From Acidobacteriota bacterium (GTDB lineage Bacteria; Acidobacteriota; Blastocatellia; Pyrinomonadales; Pyrinomonadaceae), in the NCBI GenBank assembly GCA_016718135.1, contig JADKEF010000004.1:186001-250000 (forward strand): a DNA stretch of 64,000 bases, given 5' to 3'. The notes below the pieces were generated by a model, which was not told the DNA's origin, searched no databases, and saw only the letters and a list, made by a program, of their open reading frames with translations. Positions 1-7,598 of the stretch are shown here, in pieces. Position numbers and translations under genes: made by a program. Positions within the stretch are counted from its first letter, which is position 1; every line of letters begins with the position of its first letter.

Positions 1-2
1 AC

Positions 3-893
3 CTTATCACTGGCTGTTTCTGGACGCTCAAAAACACCACGACGACAAATAACTTCCCTATCAATACAAGTTTTAAATCGCTCACACTATCCGGAACCCG
101 TTACCGGATCAGGGGCAATCAGATCTTTCTCCAAAACGGCCTGACCTTTGGCAAGGGACAGGTTGGCGGCAATGAACCTACCCCTGAAACTACCTGGAAT
201 CCAAACATTATCCTTGGCGACTCACAACTCTGGGACGGTGGGCTCGGAGATCTGATTGTCAACGGCATTATTAACCTCAATGGCCACGTACTTGAGGCTG
301 CTCCTTTAGACAAGCTAATCCTGAATGGAGACATCGGCGGGTCTGGGTTGATCGAAAAGGATAAAAGCGGTCTATTGACGATCAATGGAAACGCAGCAAA
401 TTTTGGGCGGACAACTGTAAAACGAGGAGTACTTGAGGTCAACGGCTCGTTAGGAAGGGTCGAAATCGAAAGCGGAACACTCCAAGGCGTCGGATTTGTT
501 AAAGACGTTTTCAGCCGTTTTGCCACCGATGCGATCATCTCGCCCGGGAGCGGCGGTAACACGAGCGCAATATTGCGTGCCAGTGGCGAGGTAGAACTGT
601 CTCGCAACACAACTCTTGAGATCGATCTTAACGGGCCGGGGGCCGGCACTGACTACGACCAACTCCGCGTTACAGGTGCCGATATCAGTCTTGTGGGCAC
701 CGATCTCGATGTACGGCTCGGTTTTACGCCCGCCACTGGACAGCAATTCGTGATCGTTAGTCAGGTCGCGGCCGGCGGTGTTATTGGAACATTCGAACAG
801 GAAGGTGCGTTCGTTGAGGACGGCTTGCTGTTCCAGATCAGTTACAACGCAAACAGTGTCGTATTGACCTGTCTCGGCCCCGCGATTCCATAA
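3..893 (+). CDS. Secreted beta-repeat (autotransporter-like) surface protein, 3' end of a truncated gene
   Basis: The frame is open from base 3 to the TAA at 891-893, so the true start lies outside the window. The visible 296 residues consist of Gly/Asn/Thr-rich beta-strand repeats of the passenger type: stretches resembling TLSGTRYRIRGNQIFL, a GSGLIEKDKSGLLTINGNA unit and an SPGSGGNTSAILRASGEVEL unit. The tail ends in SYNANSVVLTCLGPAIP, which matches the unit boundaries VVLTALG and VVLTAAG in the paralogue at 1322-4474. It is thus a paralogue that stops after a repeat unit, without the Thr-Pro linker, dockerin or cohesin tail of its neighbour. The role is inferred to be adhesive or structural at the cell surface. 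No membrane-translocating barrel is visible. Internal ATGs such as 348 are not credible starts because homology continues upstream. Confidence 0.75.
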   Translation, partial: LITGCFWTLKNTTTTNNFPINTSFKSLTLSGTRYRIRGNQIFLQNGLTFGKGQVGGNEPTPETTWNPNIILGDSQLWDGGLGDLIVNGIINLNGHVLEAAPLDKLILNGDIGGSGLIEKDKSGLLTINGNAANFGRTTVKRGVLEVNGSLGRVEIESGTLQGVGFVKDVFSRFATDAIISPGSGGNTSAILRASGEVELSRNTTLEIDLNGPGAGTDYDQLRVTGADISLVGTDLDVRLGFTPATGQQFVIVSQVAAGGVIGTFEQEGAFVEDGLLFQISYNANSVVLTCLGPAIP

Positions 894-1014
894 GGAAGTT
901 TCTCTTCAGGAAACTTTCATAAATATCTCAGAGAGAACTAAAGATTTCTTCACCGGGCAAAGGCGAAACTCGAATGGTCGGTTGATGTTGCCCTGTGGAG
1001 ACCGAAAAGAATCT

Positions 1015-1344
1015 ATGACACCGGAAAGGCAGAGAGAGATCGTGATCGAGTTTGAAAAGGTGAGCACGATACGCAAGCGGGCCAAGACGCGGCTTGTACA
1101 TTGTGACGGTTGTGGGGCTGATTCAGACGTGGTGACGCTGGCCGAGGCAGCTGTGCTTTTTGAGACCGAATACGAGGAACTATTTTATTTTATCCGACAG
1201 ACCAAATGTCATTTTTACGTCAGCAATGACGCAAATATTTACCTCTGCGTGCCGTCGCTCATCGAGCGAATGACACAACGGGTTGAGATACGCCGGCTAA
1301 CGGCAAGGGGAGAATCAAGCAATGAGAAAACGGAAATTGAATAA
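1015..1344 (+). CDS. Small CxxC / excisionase-like HTH protein
   Basis: A 109-residue protein with a start at ATG 1015, favoured because GGAG lies about 14 bases upstream; TTG 982 and ATG 985 are in-frame alternatives. It has an N-terminal basic segment (STIRKRAKTRLVHC), a CDGC zinc-knuckle-like pair, then VTLAEAAVLFETEYEELFYFIRQTKCHFYV, which reads like the helix-turn-helix of MerR/excisionase-type small proteins. A CxxC followed by a VTxxEAA helix is, from memory, a recurrent small-protein pattern in this group of acidobacteria. The 3' end overlaps the start of the 1050-residue surface protein by 23 bases, so the two are probably cotranscribed and translationally coupled. A role in regulating that surface protein is inference only. 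Confidence 0.6.
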   Translation: MTPERQREIVIEFEKVSTIRKRAKTRLVHCDGCGADSDVVTLAEAAVLFETEYEELFYFIRQTKCHFYVSNDANIYLCVPSLIERMTQRVEIRRLTARGESSNEKTEIE

Positions 1345-4300
1345 CAAATTGATCACGGGCACGATAGCCGCCACCATCGCACTAGCCGCCATGACCGGCA
1401 CATTCGGCTCGACCACCGCTAATGCCGGTAGTCTTTTTAGTACTTTTTTTGGCTCGAATGTTTCGGTAAGCGAACTCGCGGCAACGTTTAGAGCAACGCT
1501 CGGCATCACTGGGATCGATGACGCACCTCAGGCAACCAAAACATGGTCAGGAGGCGATAATAACAACAGTGAGTGGACGACCAACAGCAACTGGGACGGC
1601 ATCGGCGGTGCCGGGCCAAATGACGAGCTTGTTTTTCCGCAGTCCGCCGCGCGCAAGACAAACACGAATAACTTTGCCGTCAACACCAATTTTGACGAGC
1701 TGACGTTTACGGGTAGAAGTTACGTCATCGGTGGCAATCAAATACTGCTCGGTGACAATCTGAATTCTCTTGATACTGCTGTAACCATCAATGTTCCCAA
1801 TGGTGCCGGCAACGAGCCCGTTTTCAATCCAAATATTCTTCTGGGGACCTTCCAGACATGGACCAGCCAGAATAACTTCGTCGACTTCAACGGAGTCATT
1901 AATCTAAACAGCAAGTTTCTAAGATTGAACGGAGCAGGCGAGCACCACTTCAATGGGCAAATCGTTGGAGCTTCACCGGCACGAATTGAAAAGCAAGGAA
2001 GCGGAACCGTGACTTTCACCGGAAGTAGTCCTAATTCGGGCGACGGAACGGTTGAAAATGGTACGTGGCTGATGGCAGGCGGTTCTGTCTGGGGTGGAAA
2101 TATTCTAATGACCGGCGGCACGCTTGCCGGAACCGGCACGGTCGGTTCGATCGAAGGTTCGGCTCCCAGCGGAACGATCGCGCCCGGACTCGTCCCGGGG
2201 GGAGCTGGAACACTAACCACGAATAACGGTGGGGTCCAACTTGGCAGTGGCACCACTGATGCAACCTTGGAGATCGATATCAATGGTAACCTCGTTTCGC
2301 AACATGACCGCCTTCTAGTGACGGGCGGCGACGTCACGCTGGGCGGCGCCCCGTTGGTGATCAATCTCGGGTTCTCGCCAGCTCCGGGAACGACTTTTAC
2401 GATAATTACACAAAGTGGCACGGGTAATGTTGTAGGGCAGTTTCAACAAGGTACCTCTATCGTCGCCGGCAATCAGATATTCACTATCACTTACACTGCT
2501 TCTAACGTGATACTGACCGCCCTGGGGAACAATCTAACATGGGATGGGGGCGGTGCAGACAATAACTGGAACACCGCTACGAACTGGAATCCGGATTTTG
2601 TGCCATTCGACGGCGTGAACCTGATCTTTCCCGACACGGCTCCTGCCGATAGCCGAAGCATGAATCAGAACATCAACGGTTTTAATGCTGGCGTAGTCAC
2701 TTTCACTGGCGGAGACTATTCCGTCTCAGGAGGCCTTTTCAGTCTCGATGGCCTAATTTGCAACATTACGTCCGGCACGAACGGAACGATCTTTAACAAT
2801 GGGGTTTTTACCGGTCCCGCGACGACGCTAACTAACAACGGCTCACGGGATTGCACGATGACGGGTTCGATGAACTACTCCGCTGCCAATTCTGCCGGAA
2901 TAATCAACGGAACCGGTAATTTCAACTTCAACGGAGGATTTCTGGGTGCCGGAACCCTTCAAAAAAATGGTACCGGTACGCTCACGATCGGCACGCCCGG
3001 GAGCAATTCTTTTTTCAGCGGAACAATCACGGTCAATTCAGGAACGGTCATCAACAACTCGAACATGCCGAATGCACCGCTTAACCTCGCTGGCGGGATT
3101 CTCGGGGGTTCAGGGACGACCGCTAGGATTCAGGCGACAGGCGGCACTATTTCCCCCGGGACGAGTCCGGGAACCGTGACGGCAAACGGAAATTCAACGC
3201 TGAATGCGTCAACGACGTTCGCCATCGAGATCGGCGGTATTGTTGGCGGCACACAGCATGACAGGATGAATGTAGTGGGAACAATAAATCTAGGCGGAGC
3301 TAATTTAACAGGTACACTGATCAACGGATTTGTCCCGGCTTCAGGTGATCAGTTTACTATCGTTAACAGCACGGCGGCCAGAAGCGGCACTTTCGTAAAC
3401 GGAGCCAACATCACGATCAGTGGCGTGCCTTTCACGATCGCTTACAATGCAAATACCGTGGTCCTGACCGCAGCCGGTGGTGGAACACCGACGCCGACGA
3501 GTACTCCGACGGCCACGCCAACCGCGACCCCAACCGGTACGCCGACAGCAACTCCAACAAACACTCCGACTAGTACACCAACGGCGACGCCAACCAGTAC
3601 GCCAACGAGCACACCGACCGCTACACCAACGGCAACTCCGACGAGCACACCAACGGCAACGCCAACCAGTACGCCAACGAGCACACCGACCGGTACACCG
3701 ACGGCAACTCCGACGAGCACGCCGACAGCTACGCCAACTCCGGGTGCGGGATTTGAGGGCGATGTTGCCCCGCGGCCTAGTGGTGACGGCAATCTTCTAT
3801 CAACGGATGTGATTCAGCTTCGCCGATTTGCGACCGGGCTAGATACGGTCAATCCGGCTACGAATGAGGCGCAGCGGGCGGATTGTGCTCCGAGATCTAC
3901 CAACGGAGACGGTTCTATCAACTCGGGCGACGTAGTTCAGGGAAGGCGATATGCGGCGGGCCTCGATCCGTTGACAGTTTCCGCGGGTCCAATGACATCT
4001 TTCGTACCTGAAAGTGTCTCGAGCATGCTGGAGGAACTTCGCGAGTACTTCTTTGGCCGAGAGATCAGAGTTGGTTCACAGGACGCAGTTGCCGGCGAAA
4101 GGGTCACCGTGCCGATAGAACTGACTCCAAATGGTGACGAAACTGCGATGAGCTTCACACTCGAATTCGATCCAAAGATGCTCGCAAATCCGCGAGTCGC
4201 ACTGGGTGATGTGGCACCGAAGGGCTCGACGTTGACCATCAACGTCGATCCGGCAGGCCGCATCGGCATCCTGATCGACTCGGCCGAATCAATGACGGCT

Positions 4301-4474
4301 TCCGCAATGCCGCAGCAGGTTTTGACCGTCGCATTTGATGTGATCGGAGAAGGCGAAGGCACGACTGCGGTCACACTTACCGGCTCGCTGGCTGCCAAAA
4401 GCGTGTCCGATGCCGCTGGAACTTCGCTCACCTCCAAGTACAGTGACGGCAACGTGTACATCCGTCTCAAATAA
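1322..4474 (+). CDS. Large secreted beta-repeat surface protein with Thr-Pro linker, dockerin and cohesin-like domains
   Basis: 1050 residues. A signal peptide covers about residues 1-36 (basic MRKRKLNNK, hydrophobic core, cleavage near TANA). Residues 60-720 are Gly/Asn/Thr-rich beta repeats of autotransporter passenger type in at least two large units, each ending in a VVLTA-like strand. Residues about 722-808 are a low-complexity TPT/TPTAT linker. Residues about 812-885 form a dockerin-like pair of Ca-binding loops (GDVAPRPSGDGNLLSTDVIQLRRF and NGDGSINSGDVVQGRRYAAGLDP). The last ~140 residues look cohesin-like (VPIELTPNGDETAMSFTLEFD, then IGILIDSAESM and a final GTSLTSKYSDG). Expected outside the cell, attached or self-assembling through its tail. 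The linker, dockerin and cohesin closely match the C-terminus of the protein at 7599-12680. A strong terminator follows. Substrate or ligand unknown. Confidence 0.85.
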   Translation: MRKRKLNNKLITGTIAATIALAAMTGTFGSTTANAGSLFSTFFGSNVSVSELAATFRATLGITGIDDAPQATKTWSGGDNNNSEWTTNSNWDGIGGAGPNDELVFPQSAARKTNTNNFAVNTNFDELTFTGRSYVIGGNQILLGDNLNSLDTAVTINVPNGAGNEPVFNPNILLGTFQTWTSQNNFVDFNGVINLNSKFLRLNGAGEHHFNGQIVGASPARIEKQGSGTVTFTGSSPNSGDGTVENGTWLMAGGSVWGGNILMTGGTLAGTGTVGSIEGSAPSGTIAPGLVPGGAGTLTTNNGGVQLGSGTTDATLEIDINGNLVSQHDRLLVTGGDVTLGGAPLVINLGFSPAPGTTFTIITQSGTGNVVGQFQQGTSIVAGNQIFTITYTASNVILTALGNNLTWDGGGADNNWNTATNWNPDFVPFDGVNLIFPDTAPADSRSMNQNINGFNAGVVTFTGGDYSVSGGLFSLDGLICNITSGTNGTIFNNGVFTGPATTLTNNGSRDCTMTGSMNYSAANSAGIINGTGNFNFNGGFLGAGTLQKNGTGTLTIGTPGSNSFFSGTITVNSGTVINNSNMPNAPLNLAGGILGGSGTTARIQATGGTISPGTSPGTVTANGNSTLNASTTFAIEIGGIVGGTQHDRMNVVGTINLGGANLTGTLINGFVPASGDQFTIVNSTAARSGTFVNGANITISGVPFTIAYNANTVVLTAAGGGTPTPTSTPTATPTATPTGTPTATPTNTPTSTPTATPTSTPTSTPTATPTATPTSTPTATPTSTPTSTPTGTPTATPTSTPTATPTPGAGFEGDVAPRPSGDGNLLSTDVIQLRRFATGLDTVNPATNEAQRADCAPRSTNGDGSINSGDVVQGRRYAAGLDPLTVSAGPMTSFVPESVSSMLEELREYFFGREIRVGSQDAVAGERVTVPIELTPNGDETAMSFTLEFDPKMLANPRVALGDVAPKGSTLTINVDPAGRIGILIDSAESMTASAMPQQVLTVAFDVIGEGEGTTAVTLTGSLAAKSVSDAAGTSLTSKYSDGNVYIRLK

Positions 4475-4501
4475 ACGAGACAGTACCTTATTGATACTTA
4501 A

Positions 4502-4528
4502 GGCCGTCTAAAAGGGCGGCCTTTTTTT
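4502..4528 (+). terminator. Rho-independent terminator of the surface protein gene
   Basis: GGCCGTC pairs with GGCGGCC (one G-U pair) around a TAAAAG loop, followed by seven T. It lies 28 bases after the stop codon at 4474. The convergent kinase gene ends at 4555, so it may also separate the two transcription units. Confidence 0.85.
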
Positions 4529-4554
4529 GGGGTACGTCGCGAGGCTATCCACGG

Positions 4555-6669
4555 CTATCGAGTTTTTGTTTGCAAAACGCCCTCGATGAGGTCGACGTAG
4601 GTTTTCATGTGGTTTGCTGCATCGGGGAGAGGGGATGAGTTGCCGTATCGTTTGCAGACGGCATAATGTTCATCGAAATCTTGCCACTTTTCCTGCATCG
4701 CGAGGGCATATGAAAGTTTGCATTCAGCGGAGAAGATCGCACTATTATCCAGCTTATAATGTACTCGAAAAATTGGCAGAGATTCGCGCAGCATTTTTTC
4801 AGCGATCAGATACTTGTTTTCCTCGGTTACCGGAATAACGGCCCTACGGTATATCTCGTGAGTGTCGGGCGTATCGGGCATCATCAGGCGATGCGTATAG
4901 GATTCGATCATATATGGAAAATTGAGATTGTTCGGGTTGGTGTCAAGCATCATGTTGATTGCCCTCATCAGCAGTTCGGCCCGCTCCTCCCAATTTTTAG
5001 GCGTGATGGCGATGGTGTAAAACAGATCCTTGGCGACGAGCTCATGATGCTCGCCGTAGAACCGCCGCCTGAGCTCAAGAGCACGCAGCAGGTGAGATCG
5101 CGACTTTTCGGCCAAAGCCTCGCGTCGCTCCCCGCTCTCGTATTTTGCGACCCACGACAGAGCTTCGCCAAATTTATGGTGGAGCTCGGCGGCAACATCC
5201 GCTTCGGCGGCGAATTCTTCCTCGATCTTGCTACCCAGATCTTCGAGAGCGTCTACGACCCTTGCCTGCCCCTTGGATTTCGCTCCCTCGGCATACCATG
5301 CAGGGCTGGCATAGCCGACGATCTTAGAGACAAATCGCGTTATCTTTTCGGCTTTCGCCTGTTCGCTTTTGGCCCGTTCTGTCTCTGTCGCCGACAGTCG
5401 CTGAGCTTCGCGGGCTCTTTCGGTTTGCTGCATTGAGACGGCTATGCCGCCAACCAAACTCAAAAAGACCAATAACCCGGCGGCGACGGCGATCTTATTG
5501 CGCCGCAGGAATTTTCCCGTCCGGTAGGAAAATGTCGCTGGCCGAGCCAATACGGGAAGCCCATCGATGTGCCGCCAGATATCAAGCGCAAATTGCTCCA
5601 CAGTCTGATAGCGGCGTTCCGGCTCCTTCGAGAGCGATTTCAGAAGGATATTATCGAGATCACCTCTTAGAGACCGTGCCAACTGCACCTTATCCTTTGG
5701 TTGCCGTGCTTCGAGATCATACGACTCTCGATCCAATACCGACGATGGGCAAGTGGGGTCCTCATCGGTGATCGTTCTCAGGACGTTCCCATTCGTCTTA
5801 CCCTTTAGATCGAAAGGATAGGTACCGGTCAGCATTTTGTAGAGCACGACACCGAGGCTGTAAACGTCGGTCGATGTCGTTACCGGCTCGGCTCTGATCT
5901 GCTCGGGTGATGCATACTCTGGCGTCATCGCTCCCAAGATAGTGATCGCACTTCCATCTGCGGGATCGTCTGCGCCGAGCAGCTTTGATATGCCAAAATC
6001 GAGCAATTTCGGCTCGCCCTTGTCCGTTACCAGGATATTGCTCGGCTTGAGGTCGCGATGGATGATCAGATTCTGATGGGCGAATGAGACAGCCTCGCAA
6101 ACACGGTTAAAGAGCTTCAGCCGCTCTTTTACCGACAGGTCGTGCTGCTCGCAGAATCTATCGATCGGCATGCCATCAACGTATTCCATAACGAGGAACG
6201 GTATGCCGTCATCCGTCGCACCCGCATCGAGCAGGCGGGCGACGAGCGGATGATCGAGTTTCGCCAGGATCTCTTTTTCACGCTCGAAAGAGCGGCGGAT
6301 CTTGTCGACATTGAATTCGCGTTTGAGCATCTTAACGGCGACACGCTGCTCAAACTTGCCGTCCGCCCTCTCGGCGAGATAAACGGCGCCCATACCGCCG
6401 AGACCGAGTTCGCGTACGATGTTGTAAACGCCGATCTTACCGCGGTAGATGGGTTCATCGTAATGCGGCAGAAACTCACCCATCAGGCCGCTGGCCGAGG
6501 CCGAGAGGAATTGGGCTCCGGTCGCCTCACGAGAGAGAAAAGACTCTATCTTGCGCCGCGTGCCGACCGTGATCGGAGCGCTGTCGAGAAACGTCTGGCG
6601 CGACGCTCCATCCAGTTCCTGGACGTCTGCGAGGATGCCTTTTAGTTTGTACCAGCCCTCTGAGTTCAT
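4555..6669 (-). CDS. Transmembrane serine/threonine protein kinase
   Basis: 704 residues. The N-terminal ~75 residues are an acidobacterial-type lead-in. The Hanks kinase domain spans about residues 80-370 with all key motifs: glycine loop GLGGMGAVY (89-97), AVK lysine at 113, catalytic HRDLKPSN (204-211), DFG (224-226) and APE-equivalent PEYASPEQ. A single membrane helix (about 391-412) follows, then about 290 residues with coiled-coil and helical character and no sharp TPR signature. Predicted to be a cytoplasmic kinase with an extracytoplasmic sensor part. It lies 60 bases downstream of the sigma factor gene on the same strand, so the pair is probably an operon in which phosphorylation could set sigma activity or share a stimulus; that link is inference. 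The start at 6669 gives a full-length family fold. Confidence 0.93.
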   Translation of the reverse strand: MNSEGWYKLKGILADVQELDGASRQTFLDSAPITVGTRRKIESFLSREATGAQFLSASASGLMGEFLPHYDEPIYRGKIGVYNIVRELGLGGMGAVYLAERADGKFEQRVAVKMLKREFNVDKIRRSFEREKEILAKLDHPLVARLLDAGATDDGIPFLVMEYVDGMPIDRFCEQHDLSVKERLKLFNRVCEAVSFAHQNLIIHRDLKPSNILVTDKGEPKLLDFGISKLLGADDPADGSAITILGAMTPEYASPEQIRAEPVTTSTDVYSLGVVLYKMLTGTYPFDLKGKTNGNVLRTITDEDPTCPSSVLDRESYDLEARQPKDKVQLARSLRGDLDNILLKSLSKEPERRYQTVEQFALDIWRHIDGLPVLARPATFSYRTGKFLRRNKIAVAAGLLVFLSLVGGIAVSMQQTERAREAQRLSATETERAKSEQAKAEKITRFVSKIVGYASPAWYAEGAKSKGQARVVDALEDLGSKIEEEFAAEADVAAELHHKFGEALSWVAKYESGERREALAEKSRSHLLRALELRRRFYGEHHELVAKDLFYTIAITPKNWEERAELLMRAINMMLDTNPNNLNFPYMIESYTHRLMMPDTPDTHEIYRRAVIPVTEENKYLIAEKMLRESLPIFRVHYKLDNSAIFSAECKLSYALAMQEKWQDFDEHYAVCKRYGNSSPLPDAANHMKTYVDLIEGVLQTKTR

Positions 6670-6729
6670 ACAAATTTTTATCCGCTAATACAATATGCGG
6701 ATTTCCCGGCCAGAACTCGCCAAAGATAT

Positions 6730-7299
6730 TTAGTTGGGGTCGAGTTCCATATACAGCCACAACCTAGCGGCTTCCCATTCGCGGCTAACGGTGCGTTCTG
6801 ATATACCGAGAGCCCCGGCGATCTCGGCGAGGCTCATGCCGCCAAAGAAGCGCATTTCGACGACCCGTGCCTGTTGCTCATCGACCTTTTCGAGCGTTTC
6901 GAGAGCGTCATTTAGCATAATGATGGATCGGGCCCGTTCGGCGACCGGGACGTCAATATCGTCCAGCGAGAAATGTATCGGTCCGCTTCCACGTTTTGCC
7001 GCCGCGTGGACCCTCGCGTGGTCGACCAATATCTGCCGCATCAGCCGCGACGCGATGCGGTAAAAATGTCCGCGATCTTGCCAATCGATGCCGCTCTGCT
7101 GGCTGATCCGCAAAAACGCCTCATGTACCAACGCGGTCGGCTGCAGCGTATGGTCTTTACGCTCCGATGACATCAGATATTTCGCCTGCCGCTTCAACTC
7201 GTCATACACGAACGGCATCAACCGCTCCCGCGCGTCACCATCCCCGCCGTTCCAGTCCCGAAGTATTTGCGTGATCTCCTCTGCAGCAGCCTGACTCAT
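6730..7299 (-). CDS. ECF-type RNA polymerase sigma factor (TIGR02999/PF07638-like)
   Basis: 189 residues, close to the usual length for this ECF subfamily. Region 2 is visible in YDELKRQAKYLMSSER...LQPTALVHEAFLRI and GHFYRIASRLMRQILVDHAR, both typical of the family found in Planctomycetes and Acidobacteria. Region 4 is VVEMRFFGGMSLAEIAGALGISERTVSREWEAARLWL, a clean helix-turn-helix. It directs RNA polymerase to a specific promoter set in the cytoplasm. No anti-sigma factor gene is adjacent; the only partner is the downstream Ser/Thr kinase, as is common for this subfamily. It is divergent from the lipase-like surface protein gene at 7599, which could be a target (inference). Confidence 0.93.
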   Translation of the reverse strand: MSQAAAEEITQILRDWNGGDGDARERLMPFVYDELKRQAKYLMSSERKDHTLQPTALVHEAFLRISQQSGIDWQDRGHFYRIASRLMRQILVDHARVHAAAKRGSGPIHFSLDDIDVPVAERARSIIMLNDALETLEKVDEQQARVVEMRFFGGMSLAEIAGALGISERTVSREWEAARLWLYMELDPN

Positions 7300-7462
7300 A
7301 AACCCGGATCAAAATTGAAGTTTTCCAGAAGTTTAGCCTGTAAACACCGAAATTGGAACTTTTTTCAGTGACCCGTGGCGACTTTTCCTCAGTTATTACG
7401 CATTTACTACCAAGGCCCAAGATCTTGTTTCGCGAAAAAGGAAGTAATCAAATGGCAAACCT

Positions 7463-7520
7463 GATGCGTGGCCGCCGGATCATTTAGGATTCGCCCAAAA
7501 GGGCCGTCGCATCTTTTTTT
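7463..7520 (+). terminator. Hairpin with U-tract in the divergent intergenic region
   Basis: GATGCG (7463-7468) pairs with CGCATC (7508-7513), enclosing GGCC/GGCC pairing, a small GGATC/GATTC hairpin and a GCCC-AAAA-GGGC hairpin; seven T follow at 7514-7520. On the plus strand this is a terminator-like shape, yet the only upstream gene is divergent. It therefore ends either a small RNA or an attenuated leader starting after about 7300. I could not match the leader to a known riboswitch class. Confidence 0.45.
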
Positions 7521-7527
7521 GTCCGAG

Positions 7528-7556
7528 TTGACAGAAGTTTCACGCATTTACTTAAT
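7528..7556 (+). promoter_or_regulatory. Candidate sigma70-type promoter for the lipase-like surface protein gene
   Basis: TTGACA (7528-7533), 17-base spacer, CTTAAT (7551-7556). The -35 is perfect and the -10 is weak (4 of 6). It lies about 43 bases before the ATG at 7599. The rest of 7300-7598 holds the U-tract hairpin described separately and no gene that I can support. Confidence 0.4.
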
Positions 7557-7598
7557 GAAGAAACAAAACCAATGCTTTACTGACCAGCCGGGGGCACT

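Noticed and set aside
3484..3744. Array of ACNCCNAC-like short repeats that looks like a satellite or CRISPR-like block
   Set aside because: It is in frame and encodes the Thr-Pro linker; there are no spacers. The opposing Val/Gly-rich frame is its antisense shadow.
7440..7520. c-di-GMP-I riboswitch
   Set aside because: Only the GGCAAACC word fits. The paired ACGCAAAGC part and the tetraloop receptor are missing.
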